A DNA stretch of 64,000 nt, from positions 13,079,501-13,143,500 of the forward strand of contig CM056733.1 of assembly GCA_029844215.1 (NCBI GenBank), written 5' to 3'. This document shows, piece after piece, positions 46,600-57,225 of this stretch. The translations under genes were made by a program, and so were the position numbers. Each line of letters starts with the position of its first letter. Position 1 is the first letter of the stretch. The notes below the pieces were generated by a model. That model saw only the letters and a list, made by a program, of their open reading frames with translations, was not told the DNA's origin and ran no database searches. The DNA comes from Przewalskia tangutica (taxonomy: Eukaryota; Streptophyta; Magnoliopsida; Solanales; Solanaceae).

Positions 46600-46640
46600 T
46601 TCTCCCCCCCTTAGAAACATTCGTCCCGAATGTTCCTTCT
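46600..46640 (-). other. PPT and upstream inverted repeat (element IV)
   Basis: The minus strand reads AACATTCGGGACGAATGTT (perfect 8-bp arms), then TCTAAGGGGGGGAGAA, then the LTR. Confidence 0.88.
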
Positions 46641-46648
46641 AGGCTTAC

Positions 46649-47240
46649 TCAAATCACAATATCGACATAGACCCTTTTAACTATTCTTTTTGCAATTAAA
46701 GACGCTCTACAAACCACAACATTACTCAAGCATAATTGCCAATTTAAAACTGTCAAGCAAGAAAGTAGGTTACCTGGAGGTATAGGAAATAAGTGAGGAT
46801 ACTTCTTCATCATGTCATCCTCTGCTTCCCACGTCATCTCCTCCCTGTTCTCGTTCCGCCATAAGACTTTGACGGAAGCCACGTCCTTCGTCCGAAGTCG
46901 CCTAACCTGACGATCGAGTATCGCTATGGGACTCTCCTCATAGGATAACCCCTCTGTCACCTGGACATCATGAATCGGGTGCACTCTAGATGGATCTCCA
47001 ATACATTTCCGCAACATAGATACGTGGAAAACCGGATGTACCGCCTCCAAATCGGACGGCAGATCTAACTCATAGGCAACCTTGCATACCCTACGGACAA
47101 TCTGATAAGGCCCAATGTACCTTGGGCTAAGTTTCCCCTTCTTTCCAAATCTCATCACGCCCTTCATGGGCGATACCTTTAGGAAAACCCAATCATCTAT
47201 CTCAAATTATAAGTGTCGACGCCGATGATCAGCATACGAC
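46649..47240 (-). pseudogene. Integrase C-terminus and chromodomain (element IV)
   Basis: A 172-residue open frame from 47167 (MKGVMRFGKKGKLSPRYIGP) includes the GPY-type module (RYIGPYQIVRRV), HPVFHVSMLRKC and the chromodomain-like tail (VKVLWRN, EMTWEAEDDMMKKYPHLF). The tail is aromatic and acidic as in Tekay-type chromoviruses. Between 47168 and 47240 two stop codons separate it from the catalytic core. The domain reads past the KYPHLF end into the interior before stopping. Confidence 0.9.
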
Positions 47241-47242
47241 TT

Positions 47243-48064
47243 CTATCGACTCTGAGCTGCCAACAACCGCTCCTGGATAAGCTTCACCTTATCCATCGCC
47301 ACAACCAAGTCCGCCCGACTAATCATTTCTCCCACCTCGAACCAGCCTATCGGTGACCTGCACTTCCTCCCATATAAGGCCTCATAAGGCGCCATCTGAA
47401 TACTAGAGTGGTAGCTGTTGTTATAAGCAAACTCCACAAGATGTAAATAATCTTCCCAGCTACCCCTGAAATCAATAACACAAGCCCGCAACATATCCTC
47501 AAGTGTCTGGATAGTGCGCTCGGCTTGTCCGTCGGTCTGAGGATGAAACACCGTACTGAGACTCACCTGTGTCCCTAATCACTTCTGGAAAGACCTCCAG
47601 AAGTTAGCCGTAAACTGGGCTCCTCTGTCTGAAATAATCGATATAGGAACTCCGTGCAGTCTCACGATCTCTCTGATATACAGTCTAACATAATCCTCGG
47701 CCGAAAAAGTCATCCTGACTGGAAGAAAATGGGCTGATTTCGTCAGCCTGTCGACAATAACCCAAATGGAATCATGCTTCCTCTGAGTGGTAGGTAATCC
47801 CATAATAAAATCCATATTTACCACCTCCCACTTCCAAGTCGGAATATCAATAGCCTGCAACAGCCCACCGGGCTTCTGGTGCTTAACCTTGACCTGCTGA
47901 CAATTCGGGCACTGTGCCACGAACTCCGCAACGTCCCTCTTAAGTCCATCCCACAAATACACGCATCTGAGGTCATAATACATCTTAGTTGACCCCGGAT
48001 GAATAGAATAACGAGCACTGTGTGCCTCTGTAATCACGACGAAGTCTGTCACATCGGAACACAC
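47243..48064 (-). pseudogene. Integrase zinc finger and DDE core (element IV)
   Basis: Reading on the minus strand: H2C2 finger (YSIHPGSTKMYYDL, CPNCQQVK) at about 48020-47880, first Asp in VVNMDFIMGL, second Asp in SIISDRGAQFT, then a TGA at 47576-47578 in place of an expected sense codon after RSFQK. The third catalytic residue follows in TDGQAERTIQTLE, then the conserved EFAYNNSYHSSI and PYEALYGRKCRSP. All three catalytic acids are present. The single TGA and the two stops before the chromodomain are the main lesions. Confidence 0.92.
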
Positions 48065-48099
48065 AACCGCCCTCGAATCTTAGTACCCCATCAGCGCTA

Positions 48100-48770
48100 C
48101 CTCAAATAGACTCTTCTCCTTCGGAGAGCTGCGTCTCTGCACTGCACAAAATCGGATCCTCATACTGTCGCTTCTTCACCTCCTTGACGATGGAAGACTC
48201 GGCAACCTCTCGAACCCGAACTCCCTCACTATCAGAATCAACCAAACGAACCCCAAGGCTCGCTAGCTGATGTAACTCTCGGACCATATCCCTTTCTCCG
48301 TCAGACATCAGACATACTACCCATCGATCTGCGACTAAGGGCATCTGCAACTACATTAGCCTTCCCTGGGTGGTATAGAATATCAACATCGTAATCCTTA
48401 AACAGCTCCAACCACCGTCTCTATCGCAAGTTCAGCTCCCTCTGGCTGAAGATATACTGGAGACTCTTGTGGTCTGTGTAAATATCCACATGAACTCCAT
48501 AAAAATAATGTATCCAGATCTTCAAGGCATGAATCATCACGCCACTCAAGTCATGTGTGGGATAGTTCTTCATGTTTCCTAAGCCGCCGAGATCGTAAGG
48601 TATAACCTTGCCGTCTTTGCATCAAGACGCACTCCAAGCCCGATACTGACGGCCACAATAAAACCACATATCCATCTAAACCTCTGGAAGAGTAAGAATC
48701 AAGGCGGTCGTCAACTTTTCCTTTAGCAACTGGATACTTTCCTCCCAAGTATCCGTCCACGGAACATAGC
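48100..48770 (-). pseudogene. RNase H and spacer (element IV)
   Basis: Pieces in shifting frames match the RNase H at 1200-1581: HALKIW, YGVHVDIYTDHK, LQYIFSQREL and VVADALSR. The segment equivalent to DLELAAV reads DLSGVM, so a catalytic glutamate is gone. A CAG-to-TAG stop lies at 48421-48423 in the LRQRRW motif. The 82-residue spacer frame at 48102-48350 leads to integrase. Confidence 0.8.
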
Positions 48771-48788
48771 CGCTTCGAGTCGACTTAG

Positions 48789-49708
48789 TCAAAGTCTTGA
48801 AATAGAAGCAAACTTCTCCACAAACCTCCGATAATAACCTGCACGGCCCAAAAAGCTGCGCACCTCCGTTGGTGTAGTGGGTCTAGGCCAAGTCTTGATC
48901 GCCTCAATCTTCAGACAACCCGAATACCATCGGTCCCTATAACATGCCCTAAAAAGCCATCGGCTAACTAACTCGCGACTTCGAGAACTTGGCATACAAT
49001 CGCGGTCTCGGAGGACTCAATACCGCCCTCAATGCTCAGATGCTCTCGCTCATGCGCGAATACACCAAGATATCATCAATGAAAACTATAACGAACATAT
49101 CCAAGAATGACCTGAACACCCTATTCATCAAATCCATGAATACTGCTGGGGCGTTGGTCAACCCGAAAGACATCACCCTGAACTCATAGTGCCCATACCG
49201 GGTCCTGAATGCAGTCTTCGGGATATCCGCCTCTCTAACTCGTACCTGATGATAACCAGACCGCAGATCTATCTTGAAAAAATACCTTGCACTCGCAATC
49301 GTCAAACAAATCGTCAATCACGGGAGGATATCTGTTCTTGATAGTTACCTTGTTCAGCTGCCTGTAATCAATACACATACGCAGCGTCCCATCCTTCTTC
49401 TTTACAAATAACATTGGCGCTCCCCAAGGAGAAACACTTGGCCTGATAAATCCCTTCTCCAGCAAGTCCTTCAGCTGGTCTTTCAATTCTTTCAACTCGG
49501 CAGGTGCCATCCTGTATGGCGGAATAGATATCGGTCGAGTATCTGGCGCCAAATCAATGCAAAACTCAACCTCCCTCTCAGGGGATACCCGGAATCTCGT
49601 CTGGGAATACGTCTGGAAACTCTCTAACGATCGGAACTGACTGAAGGTCCGGTGTCTCAGCCTCAGTGTCGAATACTCGAACCATATGGTAGATATACCC
49701 TTTCCGCA
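48789..49708 (-). pseudogene. Reverse transcriptase (element IV)
   Basis: The N-terminal fingers begin after REVEFCIDLAPDTRPIS and include PPYRMAPAELKELKDQL, GFIRPSVSPWGAPMLFVKKKDG and MCIDYRQLNKVT. A frameshift near 49300 leads to a second frame: FFKIDLRSGYHQVRV, FRTRYGHYEFRVMSFGLTNA and the catalytic box VFIDDILVYS near 49075. Another frameshift region (48990-49035) precedes the thumb IKTWPRPTTPTEVRSFLG. The Asp pair is intact in FIDD. The upstream end is cut by solo LTR K at 49709-49713. Confidence 0.92.
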
Positions 49709-49713
49709 CCATC
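49709..49713 (+). repeat. Target duplication CCATC (left) of solo LTR K
   Basis: CCATC occurs here and at 53027-53031. Removing the LTR and one copy rejoins the protease-RT linker. Confidence 0.93.
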
Positions 49714-50109
49714 TGTTATACCCCGTATTTCCAGAGTATGTATGTGTGGGCGTACGTAGAGAAGTTGGAGCCTTAAAGTTAGGCATGTTTCGAAATTTTG
49801 TGCACAACACCCGATTAGAGTCGTTTTTCGACGAAACGTTTTACTAAGCTTGCGAAGGGAAAATTCCGGCTATGTCGTTTAGTATTTTTGCGGATTTTTC
49901 CGAGCGACGGAACATTTTTGGACCAACGGGAGGGTGACACTTGTCACCCTCATTGGACGGTTTGAGAGGCCACGGCTAGAAGGGTTTTGAGGCCCTTTTC
50001 ATGGGTCTTTGTTTTGTGAGGGATTTAAGGAGTAGGTTAGGGTGCACTTGTGCCAATCTTGGCCATCCACTTGCCCCCCACATGGCTTGATCTTGTCCGT
50101 TGGTGTCCC

Positions 50110-50117
50110 TATAAATA
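50110..50117 (+). promoter_or_regulatory. TATA box of LTR K
   Basis: TATAAATA followed by CCCCCC lies 396 bp from the LTR start. Confidence 0.7.
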
Positions 50118-52079
50118 CCCCCCTTTGTGATGAACTTATTCATCCATTCCTCTCTTTGTCTAAGCCTTGAAAACTCTCCCCCCCTTTGTGTTGTTCTCAT
50201 CCAAGCCTCTCCGCCTTCCCCTTTGAGTGGCCTTGTGGCCGAGAGGGGTACCCTCCCCCCCCTTGGTAGTGCTCTAGCCGAGGGGTACCCCCCCTTGCCT
50301 TGTTGTTCTCGTATAATACCCCCTCCCTTGTGGTATTGAAATACTTCTCCAAGTATTGTTATAATGCCCAAAATACCTTAGCCTTTACCTTGTAGTATTC
50401 CAAAAGTTACCTCTATACGTAGAGCCCGGAAATACTACCTTTTGTCCTTTTAGTCTCAAACCAAAACCCTAAGGAAATCTTCATAGCGAGTTGAAGTATT
50501 TAAGTAGAAGTTGGTTAGAACTTCTAAGGGTTGTTTGGAGCGGATTGGAGCGCACAGAGTAGGAGCTAAACCTTGCTCAGGATCGACTTTTTCTCGAGTA
50601 ATTTTGGGCTTATCGAGGTAAATATTCTTGTCCCCTTATTGTAATTGGAAATTACATATTGTAGGATTATATAGTTGAGGTATACTATATATAGAACTAA
50701 GCATAGCTTTGCGGCAATGTCTTTTGACTTAAGCCTGAATTTAAAGAAGAGAACTGAATTGTAATTACATAGGGTGTATTACAGAGCTTGTGGTATTCTT
50801 GTATAGTAGAATTGTATCGTCGGTTAGGCGTATAACCCCCCAGTTGGCTTGGTAGCCGGCCTCGATAGAGAGTAGATTTACTGCGATTTGCGGGGAGGTC
50901 TTTTGAATTTTACGTAGAATATGGGCCGTGCGGTTAGAAGTTAATAGACGTTTGTGGCCTTATAGGTGGAAGTACTACGAGTAGTGTATTCTACTTGAAG
51001 AGTGGGAGCGGCCAGCCAGTTCTGATCTTGTGGAGCGTTTTGCTTATTGTCGATAATCGTCGCGAGGTATGTGAACCTCTTCCTATCCTTCTAGCATGAT
51101 GCTTTGTAAACTATGTAGTACGGTAGACGTACATGTGCTAAATGAGTTGGTTGGTTTAAAACATAGGGTGTTATAATAGCTTTATGGGAAGTTAGTTATA
51201 ACGACTCTATGTAGGTAAAAGATTGGTTTATTGATTGTAGAAGTTAAGAGACTTGATCTTGAAAGATAAGAGACTTAACTTGTTTTACTTGGTAATTAAC
51301 ATTTTGTTAAAAGTGTTGTGAAACCTCATTCGCGAGTAATGAGTACTTGGTTTTAAAAAGAATAATGTTTTATTGATTTCGGAAATGAGAATAAGTGTCG
51401 AACAAACCACAGCAGCGCTAATAAAGGAAAGTGTATTGACAAATAACAAATTATTATTAAAACCAGTAGAAACCTCAATCTGCATAGAAGCTAAGATAAG
51501 ACAAAAATTGTATTACATTTCCTAGATCATGTCTTTGTAACAAGATTGTTGTAAACAAGAATAAACGGCTCACGTACAAGACATATGTTACTCAATTGTT
51601 TTAAAAGAGATTAAGACTATGAGTTATGAAACCTTTCTAAAATGAGAAACTTGAGCATTTGAAATTAGGCAAACTTGAACGTTTGGAAAATAATGTTGTT
51701 ACTTGATTTTACAAATGGAAGTATTTTGGTTTACTTAAAAAAGATAGTCACTCTATTTTATACTACGGGTATTATGTGACTTTTTGTGAAAGGAACGGAT
51801 CCTTTAAAAAGAGTTAATGTACGTAGTACTTTAGGGTTAAAACCCAGACTTGGATACAAAATGGAAGTACCTTGAGTTGTGTATAACTTGCCTATGCTTG
51901 TTGTTGTGTAACTCGCCTATGCTTGTTGTTTTGTAACTCGCCTATGCTTGTTGTGATAGCCTTTGTTGTGCAAATGTTGATATCAGGTGACTTCTTGAGA
52001 AAAAGTGGATCTTTTATAAAAGTCTAGAAGTATGGTAATTTGCTTGAGCTTGTGTGTGATAGCCTGGTTGTGCGGTATA

Positions 52080-52400
52080 TTGTTATTATTGTTGCATCAT
52101 GGACATGTCTACACCGATGCAGAATTCCGGGGGCATGCGGCCATGTAGCAGGGTTGATTACCCGATATATTGTTATTGTGGTTACATGGACATGTCTACA
52201 CCGATGCAGAATTCCGGGGGCGTGTGGCCATGCGGCGGGGTTGATCGCCCAGTATATTGTTGTTGATGTTACATGGACATGTCTACACCGAGGCAGAATT
52301 CCGGGGGCGTGTGGCCATGCGGCATTGTTATTATTATTGCATCATGGACATGTCTACACCGATGCAGAATTCCGGGGGCATGTGGCCATGATGCAAACAT
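52080..52400 (+). repeat. Minisatellite in LTR K, about 87-bp unit, four copies
   Basis: ATGTCTACACCGA(T/G)GCAGAATT, then CCGGGGGC, recurs at 52105, 52192, 52279 and 52350. The first two intervals are 87 bp and the third 71 bp. Confidence 0.92.
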
Positions 52401-53026
52401 GATTGATGTTGTGGGCGTGAGACCCATAGTTATATTGAGTAATGACATTGAGGGCGTGAGTCCCTGACTTGACTGCTTTTATGATTGCGTACTGTATTTT
52501 TGTTATCATACATGTCTCCCGCTTTATGTAGACTGTTATGATTTAACTGCAGTATTTTCAGTTTCACATACTTGGTACCTGTTGTACTGACCTCCTTCGG
52601 GGGGCTGCGTTCATGCCGCAGGTAGGAGTACATCGGTAGTTGATCCTCGCTCTTAGGATCACGGTTCAGCGTTGGGAAGCTCCGTCCTCCGGAGGCTTAT
52701 CTTTTGGTATGTTACCCTGAGTTATAGGTTTTTGTACATTCAGGGGTATGGCGGGGCCCTGTCCCGTCATGTTGTATAAAAACTCTTAGAGGTCTGTAGT
52801 ACTGTTGTGGGCAGGGTTTGTAAAAAAGATTAAACTGTTTGTTTTGAAAGAGTTATATATATATATATATACTTTATTGGAAGGTAACCGTTTGGTTGGC
52901 CTGTTTTATGATCATATATCTTGTTTCTTGTGTAAGTTTTATTTTTCCGCTGGTTTTCTCTGATGTTGTATCACTAGGGTGCCCGGGGTAAGGCACCAGT
53001 CACGGGCCCGGGATCGGGTCGTGACA

Positions 53027-53031
53027 CCATC
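53027..53031 (+). repeat. Target duplication CCATC (right) of solo LTR K
   Basis: Pairs with 49709-49713. Confidence 0.93.
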
Positions 53032-53480
53032 TTCCTAGCCTTGAGGTAAGAAATAAACTTACCCGCCGGCCGCGATATTCCTTCCATTTGATAACACCTT
53101 TCGCCAGAAACCGAACCGAACTAATCTCTCTCTACAGTCTACATTGGCATAGCAAGACGCTAGCCAATCCATACCCATAATCACATCAAAGTCTGTCATA
53201 TCCAACTCTATCAAGTCGGCTGAGTCGACGACGGTATCTGCGTCACCGGGCAAGCTCTATATATCCGCTCGGCTACCACCGAATCACTCATCGCGTAGCC
53301 ACTCAAAAGGTCTTATGGACTCGGGCTCTATCCTATTCTCTGGCAATATGAGGAGATATATAGGACAAGGTAGAACTGGATCTATCAAAACATATACATC
53401 ACAAGAAGAAACCAATAATGTACTGTGGCGACATCCGTGATGCCTCCAGTCCCGACGGTGGACATATAGCATATATGCGG
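53032..53480 (-). pseudogene. Protease region (element IV)
   Basis: The aspartic protease cuts Gag-Pol. VYVLIDP with the active-site Asp is read near 53400, then a broken stretch. The late signature DLIELDMTDFDVIMGMDWLA, followed by ANVDCRERLVRF, is at about 53090-53200. The glycine/serine following the Asp are lost in a frameshift (LIDPVLPC). The frame is separated from RT by LTR K. Confidence 0.8.
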
Positions 53481-54778
53481 TTCTGAGGACCGCTAGAACT
53501 GGGACCCCTACCACGACCTCTGCCGCGGCCTGCTGGCTCGTGAGTACCCTGCCCTATGGGGCGTCTGACCATCGAAGACGAAGATCCAGCAACTGAACCA
53601 TAACGCTCCCGCCACCTAAGGACGGACAATCCTTCTTCAGATGGCCCTGCTGGCCACAAGAGTAACACGCTCCCGAACCCATACGGCACTCGCCCGGATG
53701 AGACCTACCGCATCGAACGCACCGAGATGTGGGTGGTCTCGATTGGTGACGGTCTCTGCCTCCCTGAAACCCTGAAGTCCTGGAGCCCTGACCTGCTCCT
53801 GAATAACCGGTGATCGGACCTCCTTCCGAATCGAGAAGGAGCACTGCATCTTTGGCTGAAATGTGGACCTAGTCTGCTGCTGAGGTTGCCCGCCTCGAAA
53901 ACTGCCCTGAGACCCTGCTGTCCTGGCCCTCTTGGGCTGGCCTAAATCTAGCTGATCCTGCCTCTCTCTGTCCTCAATCCCCTGCGCATACGCCTGCATC
54001 CTGGCAATATCCATCCCTGGCTGAAGAGCCACCCCCAAGCATGCAGTAATCATATGACGGTCTAATCCCATCACATACCGATGAACCACATGCGCCATGT
54101 CGCCTACAATGGTGTCGCATACACTGCCAAGGAGTCAAACTCAGTGTACTCACGATAGTCCTCCCGTCCCGCCTCAAGGTCAAGAATCTATCTCTGCGGG
54201 CTCTCTCATCTCGGGAGGTAATAAGTGATCTAAGAACTCCTCTGTGAACTCCTCCCAAACAGCTGGAAGAGCATCCTCACCTCTCGACAACACCCATGAC
54301 TCAAACCAGTTCAACGCAATATCGCGTAACCGGTAAGAAGCTAGTATAACAGACTCAGTCTCCGATGCCCTAAGCACCTGCATGGTCAGAATCGCCGATC
54401 AAACTCCTCCGCATCCTCGCCGAATCTCGAACCATAGAACTTCGGGTGGATGACAACCTAGGAAATCCGAATTAAATCCGCCGGCTCTAGGGTTGGCTGC
54501 CTGCTCCTGTCGGCTGCCGCCACTATCTTTGGTCGATAAGAATCATTCCCGTAATCTCTATACTCGGCCACATCGTGGGACCGAGGCTCGTCTGCATGCG
54601 GTCTCGATGGCGCTCACGCCTCGAACTCTGCTGAGGCTGGCGACGTCGTGGAACTCGCCGCCCTAAACATCATCTCTGGTAAGGACTGGGCCTGTGCCCT
54701 CGTGACCCTCCGCATCCCACTAGCAGCACCCTCAGTTGCCTTGCCCTTCTGGGCCGCGGTTGCCTTACGTGGAGGCAT
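53481..54778 (-). pseudogene. gag (element IV)
   Basis: The ATG at 54778 (MPPRKATAAQKGKATEG) matches the Gag start of element V. Capsid pieces follow in several frames: MQVLRASETESVILASYRL, WFESWVLSRGEDALPAVWEEF, EEFLDHLLPPEM, then MAHVVHRYVMGLD and QPGMDIARMQAYAQGIED. The Gln/Gly/Ser linker leads to a half-knuckle (CVRCGRSHPGEC) and the CCHC knuckle CYSCGQQGHLKKDC near 53650. The tail is Gly/Arg-rich before GPQNRIYA. At least four frameshifts are present. Unlike elements C-D, F-G and V, it continues into pol. Confidence 0.88.
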
Positions 54779-54969
54779 AACTGATACATAAAGGAAAACA
54801 TCAGAGGAGGTTCAACCTATAACTCAGCTCTATTGCACGATCTTAGAGTGAAATAATGGAAACCAATCCTAAATATCCTGCAGCCTCCTGATTATAGGTG
54901 TGGTGCACGACACACCGATAATCAAGACTCTACTAGACACGGTCTGTAGACACTTTCCGAGGACTAACT

Positions 54970-54981
54970 GCTTTGATACCA
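54970..54981 (-). other. Primer-binding site of element IV
   Basis: The minus strand reads TGGTATCAAAGC, one mismatch from the initiator tRNA-Met site, four bases from LTR L. Confidence 0.85.
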
Positions 54982-54985
54982 CTTT

Positions 54986-56454
54986 TGTCATGACCCGACC
55001 CGGGCCGCGGCGTACCTCTTGGGGTACCTGTCGTATACCGTATACATCGTAGAATAGCGTGAACATACATAACACATAACTTATAAAAGGTAAACATCAC
55101 CGCGGTAGATAAGGCCTTCCATAAAACATACTTAATCAAAAGTATAGCAAGATAACTAGCTCTTACTGACACACATACGTGACCACGGACCTCTAAGGAT
55201 AACAATCATGGCGGGGCGGGCCGCCATACCACGAATATACACAATGTCCATAATATCGGGAAAAACCGTGCTAACAAAACAAGCTTCCGAGGAGGAGCTT
55301 CGACACGGAACAGTGATCCTAAGAACGAGGATCCACCACCTGCTTACCCTTACCTGCGGCATGAACGCAGCCCCCGAGGAAGGGGGTCAGTACACGATAT
55401 GTACCAATTATGTAAAACTGGAAAATATTGTAGTAATAATATCATAAGCTTAAAAGTAAGCTGGAGTCATGGAAGACAATCAAATTACCTTTTACTGTGC
55501 CTTACTAACAATGAGAGTGACAAGTATATATATATAATCTTTGCATAAAAATAGGAGGCTCGTGATCAAAGCAGGTACCTGCGCGTAGTATCAATAATCA
55601 CCCCTACTCCTGGGACTATTTCACCCGCATAGGTCCTGTGGACCCGCATGAGGTATTCCTCGCATAGGTTGTACCCGCCCGCATGAGACTATTTCACCCG
55701 CATAAGCCCAGAAGGACTCGCATGAGGTATTCCTCGCATCATGGGTAGCAAATCCACGGAACAGGTGGTATAACGATCTTGGGGATTTACCCCTCAGATA
55801 TACTCTTACCCTGAAGCAGATGGTATAACGATCTTGGGGATTTACCCCTCAGATATACTCTTACACTGGAGCAGATGGTATAACGATCTTGGGGATTTAC
55901 CCCTCAGATATACTCTTACACTGGAGAAGGTGGTATGACGATCTTGGGGCTTGCCCCTCATTCATACTCTTACCCTGGAGAAGGTGGTATAACGATCTTG
56001 GGGCTTGCCCCTCAGATATACTCTTACCCTAGCTCAATCGGTCATCATATCATAATCATAAATAAGTTAAGAAAGCTTATAACTTATTATTAGTCTTGTT
56101 CATATACCCTCTCATTTTAGTTTACTCAAGGCACTAACATATTTAATAAAAGAAAATCCGGGAATTTAACCCCAAAGTACCACATACTTATGTTCTTTAA
56201 AAATGACTCTTTTTCATATAAAACCTTTGGGCAATTGATGCCTTAAAATCAATTTGTCTTTCATAAATCAAGTCACTTGTCCTTACTTATCTTGCTTAGA
56301 GTAAATCTCTTCTTATTAACCTTTTATAAAGCTAATAAACCAACTTCCCATAAAGTGGTTATATTAACCCTATACTTTAGTAAAAATTATACTTTTTCCC
56401 TAACCAAGGGACTTATACTTCTTAAAACGAAACAAGTCTTTATATACTTAAAAC
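54986..56454 (-). repeat. LTR L, 3' part of the 5' LTR of element IV
   Basis: It starts TGTCATGACCCG and matches LTR J along its length, including the hairpin block (about 55205-55385), subrepeats (55615-55740) and the 55-bp array. It is interrupted after CTTAAAAC at 56454. In LTR J the same place continues AAGTAAGAAATACC (about 45274). Confidence 0.92.
55766..56039 (-). repeat. 55-bp minisatellite in LTR L, five units
   Basis: Same five units as in LTR J (44586-44859), with only a few substitutions. Confidence 0.92.
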
Positions 56455-56655
56455 TAGGGCTGGCCAGTGGGCCGGGCCCACCGGGGTCGGGTTTGGCGGG
56501 AGCGGGACGGGGTCGGGGCGGGGAAAATGGGCGGGGTCGAGCTGGGGCGGGCCTGGAGGGGTCGGGTCGGGCGGGACCATACCGTGTCCGTCGGTCCGGT
56601 CCGCTAGGTAAGTCGGGGCCAGGTCGGGTCGGGACGGGACGGGTTGGCGGGTTTT
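56455..56655. other. hAT terminal and subterminal region, CGGG-rich
   Basis: About 200 bp extremely rich in GGTCGGG, GCGGG and GACGGG motifs directly follows the terminus. Clusters like this near Ac-type ends are transposase-binding repeats. The glycine-rich frames across it are an artefact of this composition. Confidence 0.7.
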
Positions 56656-57225
56656 GTGTTTTTTTTTTAATTTTTTCACTAAATTAAAAATACTAAATTA
56701 CTAAGTACTAACAAAGTAACATTAACATATACTTGTCATATAGTCATAATGTCATATACATAGTCATATACTATAATATTATAGACTTATAGTATTATAA
56801 TTTATAATTATAGTATTATACTCATATATATAATATATTTATAAACTAATAAAGTATAAAGTATAAACTATAAAGTATAAAGTTATAAACTAAATAATTA
56901 AACAAAGACAAGAATAGTGTAAAAAAAACATCCCAAGGCTGTTTTTGTGCCTCTTATATTATTAATTTCATTGAAATATCAAATATACAAGATTCAAAAT
57001 TACATTGTAGTGTACTGTTGTTGAAAAAAATTGCAAAAGAGTGAAAGACATAGAAAAATTTAAAAATTGCAATGAAATAAATTACCAATTTGAAAATATT
57101 TTTTCTAATTTCTTTATAATTTCTTGTGGTTCTTCAGTTGGAATTGGTATATCTTGATCAAATTGTTCCACGTCGCTACTCATGCCTTCAGATAAAATGT
57201 CGTTGTAGTTGTCGCTTCTTCTTCG
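56656..57225. other. AT-rich hAT spacer
   Basis: This contains runs of TATAATATTATA and no frame except possibly trailing out-of-frame sequence near 57060-57200. It probably includes the transposase 3' untranslated region. Confidence 0.5.

Larger units (their letters stand above)
49714..53026 (+). mobile_element. Solo LTR K (3313 bp)
   Basis: A complete LTR from TGTTATACCCCG to GGGTCGTGACA, with 5-bp direct repeats on both sides and no internal region. This is the product of recombination between the two LTRs of a former element. It carries the palindrome GAGGGTGACACTTGTCACCC at 49930-49949, TATAAATA at 50110, a donor-like site at 50618, the 33-bp inverted repeat at 51170-51202, three 25-bp units at 51878-51958, a minisatellite at 52080-52400, a short TA run at 52855-52871 and the hairpin block at about 52590-52790. 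Its sequence is the cleanest version of this LTR family. Confidence 0.95.
43790..56454 (-). mobile_element. Ty3/gypsy chromovirus IV (LTR J - pol - gag - LTR L)
   Basis: On the minus strand: 5' LTR L (cut by hAT at 56454), PBS, gag, protease, RT, RNase H, integrase with chromodomain, PPT and 3' LTR J. It is the only gag-pol element in the window with all domains recognisable, interrupted between protease and RT by solo LTR K. LTRs J and L are very similar over their shared part. It inserted into LTR I, left flank ATATC. Confidence 0.9.

Noticed and set aside
47576..47578. Possible programmed readthrough stop in integrase
   Set aside because: The position is inside the catalytic core, is not at a gag-pol type boundary, and the related element at 1867-2560 gives no sign of it. 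Ordinary mutation is simpler.
52855..52871. TA dinucleotide run as a TATA promoter
   Set aside because: It is a simple TATATA microsatellite in LTR K. Sister LTRs have shorter or no such run, while the conserved TATAAATA is at 50110.
56277..56687. Glycine/arginine-rich 136-residue frame
   Set aside because: It crosses the LTR L/hAT boundary and gets its composition from the CGGG-rich hAT subterminal repeats.
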